Notes under the pieces: generated by a model | The model's input: only the letters and a program-made list of their open reading frames with translations | Told to the model about the DNA's origin: nothing | The model's database searches: none | Position numbers and translations under genes: made by a program | DNA from: Thraustochytrium sp. TN22 | Taxonomy: Eukaryota > Sar > Bigyra > Thraustochytrida > Thraustochytriidae | NCBI GenBank assembly: GCA_013306675.1 | Contig: JABLUY010000051.1 | Span: 62,001-126,000 of the forward strand | Length of the DNA: 64,000 nt | Reading direction: 5' to 3' | In this document: in pieces, positions 38,901 through 46,096 of the stretch | Position numbering within the stretch: position 1 is the first letter of the stretch | Layout of the letters: each line of letters begins with the position of its first letter

Positions 38901-40653
38901 GTTCTACCTGGAGGAGCGCCAAGCGTATCTGGCGGAGCGCTGGGCCATGGCCGAGGAGGAGCAGCTCATGCGCGCTTTCTTGCAGGAGGAGGCTATGCGC
39001 AACATGAAGTCCAAGTACGACGTGGTTGGCATGGAAAAGGAAGAGAAATCGCAGAAGCAGCTCCGGCGCGACGAGATCAAGAAGATTGTGGCGGACCGCC
39101 AACGCGCCAAGCGCGAGCAAAAGCAGATGATCGAGGAGGACGAGCTCGGCTATCAGATGCGCCTCGAGTACAATCGCCAGATGCAGAAGCTCCTCATGCA
39201 GCACGAGATGGGTTTGGACGGCATGGACGGCCACGACGCGCTCGCAGCCGGCGCTGATGCCGCTGCCCAGGCCATGGCTGCGGCGCTTGCCCGCGCGCAT
39301 CAGCGAGAAATCGAAAAGCAGAAACGCAAGCTGGCCGAGGAGGAGCGCAAGTACGCCCGGCGCGTGAACCTCGCGTTCCTCGTCAAGCTGCAGACCGAGC
39401 TGCGCGTGTTGCGGCTCGAGGACGAGGTCGCCAAGTGGCACGTTCTCCTGGAGCGCCGGCGCGTTCTTGCGGTGCGCGCAGGCGTGCTCATGCGATCCAA
39501 GGTGGACGCCGAGATGAAGCGCCGGCGAGACGTGGAGCAGCGGCGCGAGGACGCGCAGTTTGCGCGCGAGGACGCCGACGCAGTGCAGGCCGCCGTGGAC
39601 GACCTGCGACCTCGCGTGCGCCAGGCGCAGCGTGACCGCATCATGGTCATGCGGGAAACCGAGTACATGAACTCGGACGTCATGCACGGCACGATGAACT
39701 GCTTTCACACGCAAGACATTTACAACGAGCTGCACTATCAGTTCTTCTACATGATCAGCTGCCAGATCGCCAACGCTGCGGAGCTCGTCAGCCTCGAGCG
39801 CTCCGTGCGGCGAACCGTGGAGGCGCTGCAGACCGTGGACGCGGAGATCCTCGCAAAGCAGGCCGATTTGCGAGACCTCGAGCTGCGTTGGCGCCGGCGC
39901 GCGTGGCTCCGCCTGCTGCGCTCGGAGCTCGGGGCGCTCTTCTTCTCACACACGCGTCGCCGCGCGCTGGCCAAGGCATGGCGCGGCTGGAGCGAGTATA
40001 GCACCTGGCAGCGCCGCACCCGCGAGGCCTTCCAGGTGCGCGTGGGCGTACGAAAGCAGGTGGCCGACGTGGACCGCCTCATGGCGGCCCGCGACAAGGA
40101 ACAGCAGCAACAGCAGCAGCAGCAGCAGGGCCGGCCCGAAACCCTCGACGCGAAGCTGCCCGAGTCGCAGTCCATCATGCGCAAGCACCAGAACCGCACG
40201 ATCCGCTGCCGGCACTGCCAACAGGACTACATGGAGGCGGCCAACCACGCGCTCGCCTGCTCGTACCATCCAGGCGATTACGAATTGGCCTGCCCTCGCT
40301 CGTGCACGACCGCCAAGGCGGCATCCAACCGCCAGGCTGGGGCAGTCGACACCCGCTGCGCGGCGCACTACCGACGCCGCTGGACCTGCTGTGACAAGAC
40401 CAAGCCGCTCCCCTTTGGCATTGATGGCTGCCAGCAGCGCTGGCATGTTGCGGTGGTACCGGACCCGAACTACGACGTTCAGGTGCGCCGTGCCGCAGAG
40501 TCCCAGGCTCGCCGGGACGCCCATGCTGATCTCGCCGACGAGAAGGTCCGCGAGTGCAAGGTTCTGGCCAAGAAGGAGCGCCTCCGCGAGCTCGATGACA
40601 TTCGCGATCGCCTTGCCCGCGACCGTGCCCGAGCTGCGCAGTTCTTTGACTGA
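32971..40653 (+). CDS. giant coiled-coil protein with Cys/His clusters, probable cytoskeletal or flagellar
   Basis: A 2560-residue single-exon protein. The N-terminal 60 residues are acidic (EEDEEEGVQES onward). The body is mostly long Arg/Glu/Ala-rich coiled coil (about 100-900, 1060-1260, 1400-1600, 1680-2380). Globular insertions lie among the coils: about 690-800 (VEGVVQLPKHRLYRVRLEVA); an SH3/Tudor-like strand set at about 990-1055 (LEILFTDPPRWRVGKVLDLE); and a Cys/His cluster near 1267-1295 (CEHRRVRYWG then VRCLRCNMEL). One more is about 1605-1650 (VIWPPYARRLGMADILF). The C-terminal Cys/His domain (about 2406-2460) carries CRHCQQDYMEAANHALAC, SYHPGDYELAC and RRRWTCCD. A polyGln run is at about 2377-2385. 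No named family is recognised. ATG 32971 is the first in frame. Similar style to large flagellar or centrosomal proteins, but no direct evidence. Confidence 0.75.
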   Translation: MQRARAAASKADADGEEDEEEGVQESESESGAETSETSDEEDEDDDESEDVEEDPEEMERIALEQWKDRGFDEKDFTVEKMYEIWAREEEEGLGRARGTNNLQRKLELLQVGQEAEVFNAAELKQMARAKAEQLRQGAQELALEAKDRVTPAFLKRILHQRKYERGIQERIRVAQRQHDARLERKRRKREARAADRLEQEKQRERVARQEQFKAFRRQQREEARLRDKKAASDAILARRDREREAKLREDEERRLQHLAREEAHTRKRRRQDIKAWLETQRTGTKEAAQLRAAREQRDEDRAVLVRTRFKQETTAHEAQLLDEAEGVPALSAGLPGVFSKPLGRKVASEEPGTPTVELGSSDDVSVEVALLEARLMEAESAAREAETRVPETLVALQASEQEAALVEEQLARLEVELEQIDREQTDFRASRLKPPRREPNRAEMERMDTLSKRKFDLLARIQNDLRPRLDAARLAQPALRDACRLAKDRAAMLWEDAQARRRDLGARLELQPELPMVVGRALHKVAGSAAPLDAGAIVQRSRAELLKHAAKELDKHQKDLTRMAQRRVAAHEEQFFLKAELELSKTRLADAEDRIRRAQKARLRNDLVLAIESFFQRGGLANLAKAAVDLSGVLDWWHAHFPEGTRNVDMVEDDRDKTDEDDRPMHQRCGVQAGTEDSIGFVEGVVQLPKHRLYRVRLEVARFLRTSGAIVDSTDHVSIRLGPSLQQLTLITKAFNAPAPGQPHGAPVVHAVSTLIAGSAVAYRFDFRSATPSCALMVRNGTFEEDTGRSDDEANYEASETAGVGEPAGDHGSAGGHVLSSYVRQLRIEQAQGKDRANFLLEELIRAKECTQAFWDSTIFQGTQQRFERKTFLTMLETTLRDELAKQAEVEQRKKARKEALLKLHGVHQGNARGGQAAPLVQARKRSAARVMHEQLSQRKLIDNRLLKSLQREAEIDEKVMLAKERFVNRKRRGIDGASAMEEAQRLLGRKLEILFTDPPRWRVGKVLDLEASWVDQGTRLRVLHKVEYSDDPPGVHTWDELLQRRFIELKVDVGDVEERRRMHEDRMRERRDAERAERERVAREEAEEAAEIEARAAREKDLLLSKASEALAAAKTRIHQETAFAIDTSSQVKTTAEETTQEIRTQLLASAQEEMRGAGGVSRRMRQEIARTARDLATEKIADKAVRAAEADIREHWQHQLRLLKDRHREIADAFAEKLRDRREAEAAVLRAKRQTGLQARQSQRQDLGKLLALVEIDKASAPASRCEHRRVRYWGTQYKHGVRCLRCNMELSDSHRDASQAWETDADIGAAVFRHRRAEASFVCRSPTRRDRVAAERLRLEKEDRVTDLAGRDLVGARLALNLRKFNDRHLIGIAPASVPASAAKSTELAKKVEEPEAVLEDNQSARAPEVDEDDDPTPLLTRFEQRQAVRADYLAHFARVRNFKARIAALHTDRENLARERRESTEALEEAHRDNVGLEQRTLHLETEYHRAGTLLRKRRETIAHVEELENELDASLDRRAQAELVDDAVSRDLFKAEATLDRESDEARRALVASERLDRDKAEAETRLAKSQADLEEARGAQAEAQTALHTIRWQQRGGPVIWPPYARRLGMADILFCRLADPKKKPGSVDMVKIRLRCGRSQVVFLYAPLQPLIDAEVERERREHPLMEAEDAASRSYQVSEDRLRAENLRLMRAEEDAQRLVEREILRELVEERNVEEARGEAMLNAMNVLQLKWKRQQLKRLARDRINREHLALVEALAKFDLEGPTKETPRAPEPYPKKKRRRLRRLAYLEMCGLFLDEQADLAEAEVRVRYRTLRANEVRDAAIRTIIQEMIDQESAQIATSYHASSLDTAQRHMDESGVYLLQDRTVPPAGAVRGQAPMETAQVERDEGRPPALTSQMHFEVYRDLSRLRRARQVELERLLAHWAHHNELEKARIEAEKAWEARAVERAREEAENDAMELEDLALRQFYLEERQAYLAERWAMAEEEQLMRAFLQEEAMRNMKSKYDVVGMEKEEKSQKQLRRDEIKKIVADRQRAKREQKQMIEEDELGYQMRLEYNRQMQKLLMQHEMGLDGMDGHDALAAGADAAAQAMAAALARAHQREIEKQKRKLAEEERKYARRVNLAFLVKLQTELRVLRLEDEVAKWHVLLERRRVLAVRAGVLMRSKVDAEMKRRRDVEQRREDAQFAREDADAVQAAVDDLRPRVRQAQRDRIMVMRETEYMNSDVMHGTMNCFHTQDIYNELHYQFFYMISCQIANAAELVSLERSVRRTVEALQTVDAEILAKQADLRDLELRWRRRAWLRLLRSELGALFFSHTRRRALAKAWRGWSEYSTWQRRTREAFQVRVGVRKQVADVDRLMAARDKEQQQQQQQQQGRPETLDAKLPESQSIMRKHQNRTIRCRHCQQDYMEAANHALACSYHPGDYELACPRSCTTAKAASNRQAGAVDTRCAAHYRRRWTCCDKTKPLPFGIDGCQQRWHVAVVPDPNYDVQVRRAAESQARRDAHADLADEKVRECKVLAKKERLRELDDIRDRLARDRARAAQFFD

Positions 40654-41182
40654 TCTTTTGTGCTTTACTGTTCTTTATGTTTGGTCCGAAGACACTCGAA
40701 GACATGGAGATGCAGAAGCAACGCACCTGCGTACGTGTATGTTGTGTACGCTGTCGGGTCTCGCGTTTTCTTTCTCTGCCCGGAGCTTCTTCAGACGAGA
40801 CAGTGGATGTGCACACGTGTATGTGACACTGTATGGTCTCTCTCTACTACCCATTGGAGCCGGTGGTGGTGGTCGTCGTTGAACTCTCACGTGCACGATG
40901 TTGTTGATCCCCCACTCTCTCTCTCTCACCCCAAGGACACGCCGTAGACGCTCCAGACTCTCTTATTTACTGATCACACAGTGTCAGGTCAGTCTCTTTC
41001 TGTCTCTGGCAATGTCTCTCTTTCTCCCAAGCGAGGAGGCAAAATCCAGCAGAGACGAGACAGAGACGACGCAGAGACCGGGTCAGAGACCGGACCAGAG
41101 ACCGCAGGCAAAGCGCGCGAGCCTGAGCTCAGCAAGCTTGCGAGGCCCAGCGCGCGCGCAAGCTCGCTGGCGCTAGCGCGCG
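40654..41182. other. spacer before the RIB7-type gene
   Basis: About 530 bases with a (CT)n run at 40914-40928 and repeated CAGAGACC-like motifs at about 41050-41110. These lie close to the RIB7 start at 41183. No gene seen. Confidence 0.45.
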
Positions 41183-41992
41183 ATGGCCGAGCAACCAGCG
41201 CCTGGCCTCATCCTGGCCCGCGTGCAAGCAGACATCGGGGATAGGCGAGCGCAGCGCGTGAGCGGGGATGATGGGTTGGGCGTGGTGACCTTGACCTTCG
41301 CGCAGAGTCTCGACGGGAGCATCGCGCGCGAGCGAGGCACTCCCGTCAGTATCAGCAGTCCGGCGAGTTTCGCCTTCACGCACGCGCTCCGTGCCTGCCA
41401 CGCCGCCATCGTGGTCGGCGTTGGGACGATGCTGGCCGACAACCCATCGCTCACGACGCGACTTGTGGACGGCGAAGACCCGCAGCCGGTGATTATTGAC
41501 GCCGACCTGCGCACGCCGCCGGATTGCAAGCTCTTCACCGACGAGCGCTGCAGGAAGAAGCCGTTGCTCCTCGCCACCAAGCCCGATAGCGAGGCAGGCG
41601 CTGCTGCAGCAGCAGACTGGGTACAGCGCGCCGCGACGCTGCGCGCCTTAGGGGCCGAGATCCGGGAGTGCGCCGCTAGGATAGACAACAGTCGACGCGT
41701 GTCGCTTCCCGACGCGCTGCGCGTTCTCCGCGAAGGCTTTGACAGCGTCATGGTCGAGGGCGGAGCCGGCATCATCTCCGGCATCCTCAGCGACGGCGCG
41801 TGCGTCGCTCAGGTGGATCGCGTCATCCTCACGCTGGCGCCAGCTTTCTTTGGCGGCTATAACTACCTGCATTGCGTGGTTCCTGAGGCAGAGTCCAGGG
41901 CATGGACTACGGAGCTCGTGGAGATGGCCCAAGGCGACGTGCTCTTGTCCATGGTGCGCAAGCAAGCAAAAGAAAGCACCGCGGAGTCTTGA
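41183..41992 (+). CDS. RIB7: RIB7-type diaminohydroxyphosphoribosylamino-pyrimidine reductase
   Basis: A 269-residue riboflavin-pathway enzyme that reduces the ribosyl group of the pyrimidine intermediate with NADPH. It has the RibD C-terminal (DHFR-like) fold alone. Motifs are LTFAQSLDGSIA (about 31-42), GVGTMLADNPSLTTRLV (about 78-94), then PQPVIIDADLRTP, and VMVEGGAGIISGIL (about 188-201) with RVILTLAPAFFGG near the end. Fungal RIB7 is a stand-alone reductase of similar length, unlike the bacterial fused deaminase-reductase. No deaminase domain is present. The gene is compact and its last 115 bases are repeated twice downstream (see 42053-42300). Stand-alone RibD-like reductases of unknown substrate are the alternative. 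Confidence 0.85.
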   Translation: MAEQPAPGLILARVQADIGDRRAQRVSGDDGLGVVTLTFAQSLDGSIARERGTPVSISSPASFAFTHALRACHAAIVVGVGTMLADNPSLTTRLVDGEDPQPVIIDADLRTPPDCKLFTDERCRKKPLLLATKPDSEAGAAAAADWVQRAATLRALGAEIRECAARIDNSRRVSLPDALRVLREGFDSVMVEGGAGIISGILSDGACVAQVDRVILTLAPAFFGGYNYLHCVVPEAESRAWTTELVEMAQGDVLLSMVRKQAKESTAES

Positions 41993-42584
41993 AAGATAGA
42001 ACACTGACAGTGAAGCCTGAGAGGTTCTGACGATCACGCTTCGAGTCAACCACGCGGTGGCTGAAGCCGCCTCTAGGGCTTGGACAATCCAGCGCACGGA
42101 GCTGTCTGGCCCAAGGCGACATGCTTCCGTCTAAATTCGCCAGCTAGCCAGCGAGAGCACCGTCAAGTTTGGTTTGAATGCGGCATGCCTGAGGCGGAGT
42201 CCAGAGCACGGACCACGGATCCAGTGGTGCTTGCCAGCCCAAGGCAAGTTCCTTCTGTCCGAAGAGCGTCGGCAAGCAAGCGAGAGCACTGTTGAGCCGG
42301 AATTCCACATTGAATGACGTCCGAGGACGTGCGAACAAAGCGTAAATAAGACCATGAACCCCAGAGATGTCTTGTGGACTGGTTCAACGCGATGCACACG
42401 AAAGTTGTGTTGCAGCAAAACAGGGGGAAAAGGGAAGGTGGCGACAGGAAGAGTACGTTCAACTAACTTTAGCTTTCGAGGCTGGGCCTAACGCTGGTTC
42501 GAGATTCGGCACCTGGCTCGGCGCGGTGGTCGTTGTTGCCGTCTTCTTCTCTCCCTGTCTCCCTGGAGACAGACTCACTCGTGA
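41993..42584. other. intergenic tail between RIB7 and the unknown membrane protein
   Basis: Contains the duplicated RIB7 tails (42053-42300) and then sequence with no gene or recognised element. Both neighbouring genes converge here. Confidence 0.5.
42053..42300 (+). repeat. two decayed tandem copies of the RIB7 gene's 3' end
   Basis: Copies at about 42053-42172 and 42179-42300 resemble the coding tail at 41878-41992. Shared words are GAGGCAGAGTCCAGGGCATG (the third copy has GAGGCGGAGTCCAGAGCACG), GGCCCAAGGCGA, and GCAAGCAAGC with GAGAGCAC. The spacing within units is kept (about 115-125 bases each). The copies contain no continuous frame matching the RIB7 tail, so they look like untranslated debris of a local tandem duplication. 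Confidence 0.75.
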
Positions 42585-44918
42585 TCAGTGTGAGGTGGCG
42601 AGGGCCGTGGCGGCCGATTCAGCCGCGCTCTTGGTGTCGGCGACCACAACAAGAGTGTCTGGAAGCAGGGCGCAGGCAACGATGCGCGGTGGCGGCTTGG
42701 CCGCAGGGAAGTAGCGCATGAACTGGTCATGGCCCTCAGCCTTGAGGCGCAGCAGCAGTGGGTCGGCAAGCAGCGCGGCTGCCGGCGCGGCATCCGGACG
42801 GAGGTAGCGCGCGAGCAGTGCGCGCGCAGCGTTCGAGTCGAAGGTCGGCTCGGTGATGGCGGTGCGCAGATGGCGCGGAAGCGTGGCGCTGGCATAGTTC
42901 TGAAGTTCAGACAGGCCGTCGAGAACGCCCGCCTGAACGGCGAGAAACTCTTCGTCCTTTTGCGAGAGCTGGGGAAGAGCCTCGAGCTCCGTGAGGCAGT
43001 CGCCAATCTGGAGTCGCTCGAGCGCCTCGTAGACGGCCGTCTGCGTGCGGGGCGCCATTTCAACACGCGTAAAGGTGAACTGCTTTGCCTGGCTGCCCTG
43101 AACGCCGACGGTGAAGCAGACCGCCACGTCAACGTCCGCAACGGACTCGGCAGTGGTGGCAGCCGTGGCCGACCCGGTCGAGTCTCCAACCGAGACGGCG
43201 ACCAGAGCGCCCGGGACAAGATCCTCGACGGCACGCGCCACGTGCAGGTGGATGGCCCGCATGACGCGCTCGTCTCCTGCGGCGCGCGCGAGCAGCTCCG
43301 TGGTTGCGCTCGACTGCGGCTCTGAGTTGCGGTAGGTGAGCGCAGTCTCCATGATGAGTGCGTCGAATCGAAAGTCGCCATCCTTTTGTACGCGCGCCTG
43401 ACCCCAGCTCGAGGCCCGGCGTGCCAGCTCGCCCACCAGGTCCTGCAGCAGCTGAACAAAGTCGCGAGCGGCCGAACCGAACTTGAGCTCGCCCGGTGCC
43501 TGGAAAGCAAGGCTCGAGAGCTCATCGCACGCGTTCACGAGGTGGCGCCAGGTGGCCACATCGTGGATGGACGCGCTCGGCGTGCGCAGTCGCCGGTACT
43601 GCTCACGGCGCACCGCGAGGTGGAGCTGCACGATCTCCGGCACAGGCGCGCGACCCGAGCCGCGCGCCGTGGCCGATGCGGGGTTGCTCGCCTTGGGCGG
43701 ATGCATGAGGGATTCAGGCCAGAGGCGCGTAGCGGCGGCGTGCGCGGCGAACACTTTTTCGCTCAGCCGGTGGCCCTCAACCAGGTCGTCCATCTCCGCC
43801 ATGCTCATGCAGACGCCACGGAGCACCTTGGCGGCCAGGAGCTCGTCCGCGACGCCAGCGAAGCCGCCCAGGTATGAACGCGCCGAGAGGACCTGCGGGT
43901 CATCCGAGTCCGCGCCGGCGAGCGCCAGCGAGAGCCCGACAAAGTCGTGCACCATCTGCTGCGGCGCCAGCTGCACGAGGCGGTCCACGTCTGCGCCGAG
44001 CTCGCGCGCCAGCGACGGGCTTTGCTTGATCACCGCACGCAGCTCGCGCGCCATGCGAGGCACCACGACGTCCTCGAGTCCAGTCTCGTGCGTGCCGAGC
44101 AGCGCACGGTGGAGGGCAAACAGCCGGTTGTACACGCCGCGCGGGATCGTGGACCGCGCGTGTGCGTCCGCGGCGTCCTCCGCCAACTTGCGCCCGCACT
44201 CCCGCACGGCTGCAAGGTCGCCCTCCGACACGCGCTGCATGCCGGCGCTTTCCAGGGCCGAGAGCTTCTCCTCCAACGTGCGCAGCGTCTGCCGCACTGC
44301 GTACGCGTACGAGAGCTTCTCCTCCTCGCCCAGTCGCTTGGTCGCCACCAACGCCTCAAGCAGGTGCGAGCCCAGCTGGCCGCCATCCTGCTGGCTGCCA
44401 GCGCGCTCTGCGGACATGGACGCGCTCAGCGACTTGAGCTGACTCGCCAACTTTGCACGCTCCTCCTCGCCCTTGCCCTCCGCGCCGTGACGCGGAGCCT
44501 GCTGCTGCTGCTGTCGCTGTTGCTGCTGCTGTTGCTGCTGCTGCTGCGAGGACGTACGTGCAGGCGGTCTGGCCTGCTGCTGGCCCGTGGACCGAGCGTC
44601 CTCGTCCTCGTCCTTGTCGCCCGTGAGCATGGCCAGGCCGTCGCGCGTGAGCTTGGGCAGCCCGGTCTGGCCCTGCGGCGACACGGCCGCCAGCGTCACA
44701 AGGGCGGCAGCCACGAAGAGCAAGCCGACGCCCACCGACACGGACGTGGATCCGGGCTTCTCGTCGCCGCTGCCCGGCCGTCCGCTGCCGCCACGTACGA
44801 GCAGCCCCGCCAGCTTGCGCCACGCCCAGGCGGCAGCGCCGGGCGCCGCATCGCGCCGGTACACCTCGCCTGCGAAGACGAAGAGCTCGCCGTCGCCGCG
44901 CGACGCCGCGCCGCCCAT
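42585..44918 (-). CDS. unknown single-pass membrane protein, possible N-myristoylation
   Basis: A 777-residue protein without a recognised family. It starts MGGAAS, which fits the myristoylation pattern (Gly2, Ser6). A hydrophobic stretch at about 59-79 (VGVGLLFVAAALVTLAAV) is a likely single membrane span. A polyGln segment (about 125-145) and a helical, Ala/Leu/Glu-rich body follow. The body includes short segments such as LRTLEEKLSALESAG and VVPRMARELRAVIKQ, with a long C-terminal part (about 540-777) that looks globular (VAVCFTVGVQGSQAKQFTFT). ATG 44918 starts in a region of CCGCG pentanucleotide repeats. The gene converges with the RIB7 gene. Location, possibly ER or plasma membrane, is inference only. 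Confidence 0.65.
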   Translation of the reverse strand: MGGAASRGDGELFVFAGEVYRRDAAPGAAAWAWRKLAGLLVRGGSGRPGSGDEKPGSTSVSVGVGLLFVAAALVTLAAVSPQGQTGLPKLTRDGLAMLTGDKDEDEDARSTGQQQARPPARTSSQQQQQQQQQQRQQQQQAPRHGAEGKGEEERAKLASQLKSLSASMSAERAGSQQDGGQLGSHLLEALVATKRLGEEEKLSYAYAVRQTLRTLEEKLSALESAGMQRVSEGDLAAVRECGRKLAEDAADAHARSTIPRGVYNRLFALHRALLGTHETGLEDVVVPRMARELRAVIKQSPSLARELGADVDRLVQLAPQQMVHDFVGLSLALAGADSDDPQVLSARSYLGGFAGVADELLAAKVLRGVCMSMAEMDDLVEGHRLSEKVFAAHAAATRLWPESLMHPPKASNPASATARGSGRAPVPEIVQLHLAVRREQYRRLRTPSASIHDVATWRHLVNACDELSSLAFQAPGELKFGSAARDFVQLLQDLVGELARRASSWGQARVQKDGDFRFDALIMETALTYRNSEPQSSATTELLARAAGDERVMRAIHLHVARAVEDLVPGALVAVSVGDSTGSATAATTAESVADVDVAVCFTVGVQGSQAKQFTFTRVEMAPRTQTAVYEALERLQIGDCLTELEALPQLSQKDEEFLAVQAGVLDGLSELQNYASATLPRHLRTAITEPTFDSNAARALLARYLRPDAAPAAALLADPLLLRLKAEGHDQFMRYFPAAKPPPRIVACALLPDTLVVVADTKSAAESAATALATSH

Positions 44919-44922
44919 CCTC

Positions 44923-44952
44923 CCGCGCCGCGCCGCGCCGCGCCGCGCCGCT
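44923..44952. repeat. CCGCG pentanucleotide array with a 17-bp direct repeat
   Basis: About six CCGCG units directly upstream of the 44918 ATG. They are followed by two tandem copies of CTCAGGCGCCGTCGCCG (about 44951-44984). Confidence 0.8.
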
Positions 44953-45853
44953 CAGGCGCCGTCGCCGCTCAGGCGCCGTCGCCGCTCGCGGTCTGCCTCT
45001 TACTTATTGACTCATCCGAGTCTGTCAGTGAAGATAGCGCGGCTGCGCGGCGCCGTGGACGTGGCGCCTGCTAAGCCTGGTCAGAGTCATCAGTGAGCTC
45101 GCAGCTGCACTGCCTGCAGCAGCTCTGCCTGCAGCAGGGGCCGGGAGGTTGCCAGGTCCACTCAGACAGACGCAGAAGCGCGGCCTACGTAAATTAACTA
45201 CAGAACGAGCTGAGTGACAGCCGTCTGGAGCTGCCTCGAGCACCGACAGTGCGTCGATCAGGGTTGGTACGCATGCGCAGAGCGGTGCGCTTCATAGCAG
45301 GCTCGAGGAGCTGACGGTGAGTCCTCAAGGCCGAGCTGCGAGCGTCCGGGCGCACGAGAGCAAACAAGCGAGCGAGTGAGTGAGGATCAGAGAAGCGCCC
45401 GAGGCGCCTCGAGGCTAAGTTGGTGCTTGAACAAAAGAAGAGATACGGGTACCGAGTCGCGCAGGAGCCTCCGAGGCAGCATGAAGCGAGCTGCTAGCAA
45501 GAATCGAGCAAGGAAAACGAGCTTTCGCCCATGTGCTTGTGGCAGTCAGTCAGGCCTTGCTCTGAGCACATCGAGGCCGCTCGCTGCCCAAGTGCAGGGA
45601 CCTGGCTCCAAGCACAAGGTGATGATCAGCTGGAAAGGACGGCTGCAATCGAACAAGTCTTTCGTTGGGCCTTTCGTGCCATGCAGTTGTCACCCCTCGC
45701 TGACGCAAGATCATACGCCTCTTGCTCCGTCCAGAGATACTCTCCGAATGACGTCCTCCTGCCAGCAGCGCAGCATTTTTTGCTTTTTACATGGGTCATC
45801 ATACTGACAACAAACCAAACACAGGCAGCGTTCCGGCTGGTTCTCTCGCCGAG

Positions 45854-45860
45854 CATAAAA
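45854..45860 (+). promoter_or_regulatory. possible TATA-like element (CATAAAA)
   Basis: CATAAAA in GC-rich DNA, about 240 bases before the ATG at 46097. It is a weak candidate only. Confidence 0.2.
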
Positions 45861-46096
45861 CCGCCCGTTTGTCCGGTACGAGTTGGCTCGCCGCCACGGC
45901 AGAGGAAGCGTACGTCAAGCACGTTCAAACAGATCGCTCGTTGGCGCGGCACGGTCGGTCGCTCCCTCGCGGCAGCGCACGGCGCGTGGCGCGCGGCGCT
46001 TGGCGCGTCGCGGCGCTCGGCAGCGTCGGGCACCTGCGCCTGCGAGGAGGAGCGCTTGCCCCGCCTCTCCTTCCCTTCCTCATCCCTCCGTCCTCC

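Larger units (their letters stand above)
44919..46096. other. divergent 1.2-kb region before the HERC-like giant
   Basis: GC drops to a more mixed composition at about 45160-45860. It holds no conserved protein. An open frame starting ATG 45791 runs into the giant gene, but its first 102 residues look like 5' UTR translation. Confidence 0.5.

Noticed and set aside
45376-45807. 143-codon plus-strand frame before the HERC-like gene
   Set aside because: Starts GTG and has no family resemblance; region looks intergenic.
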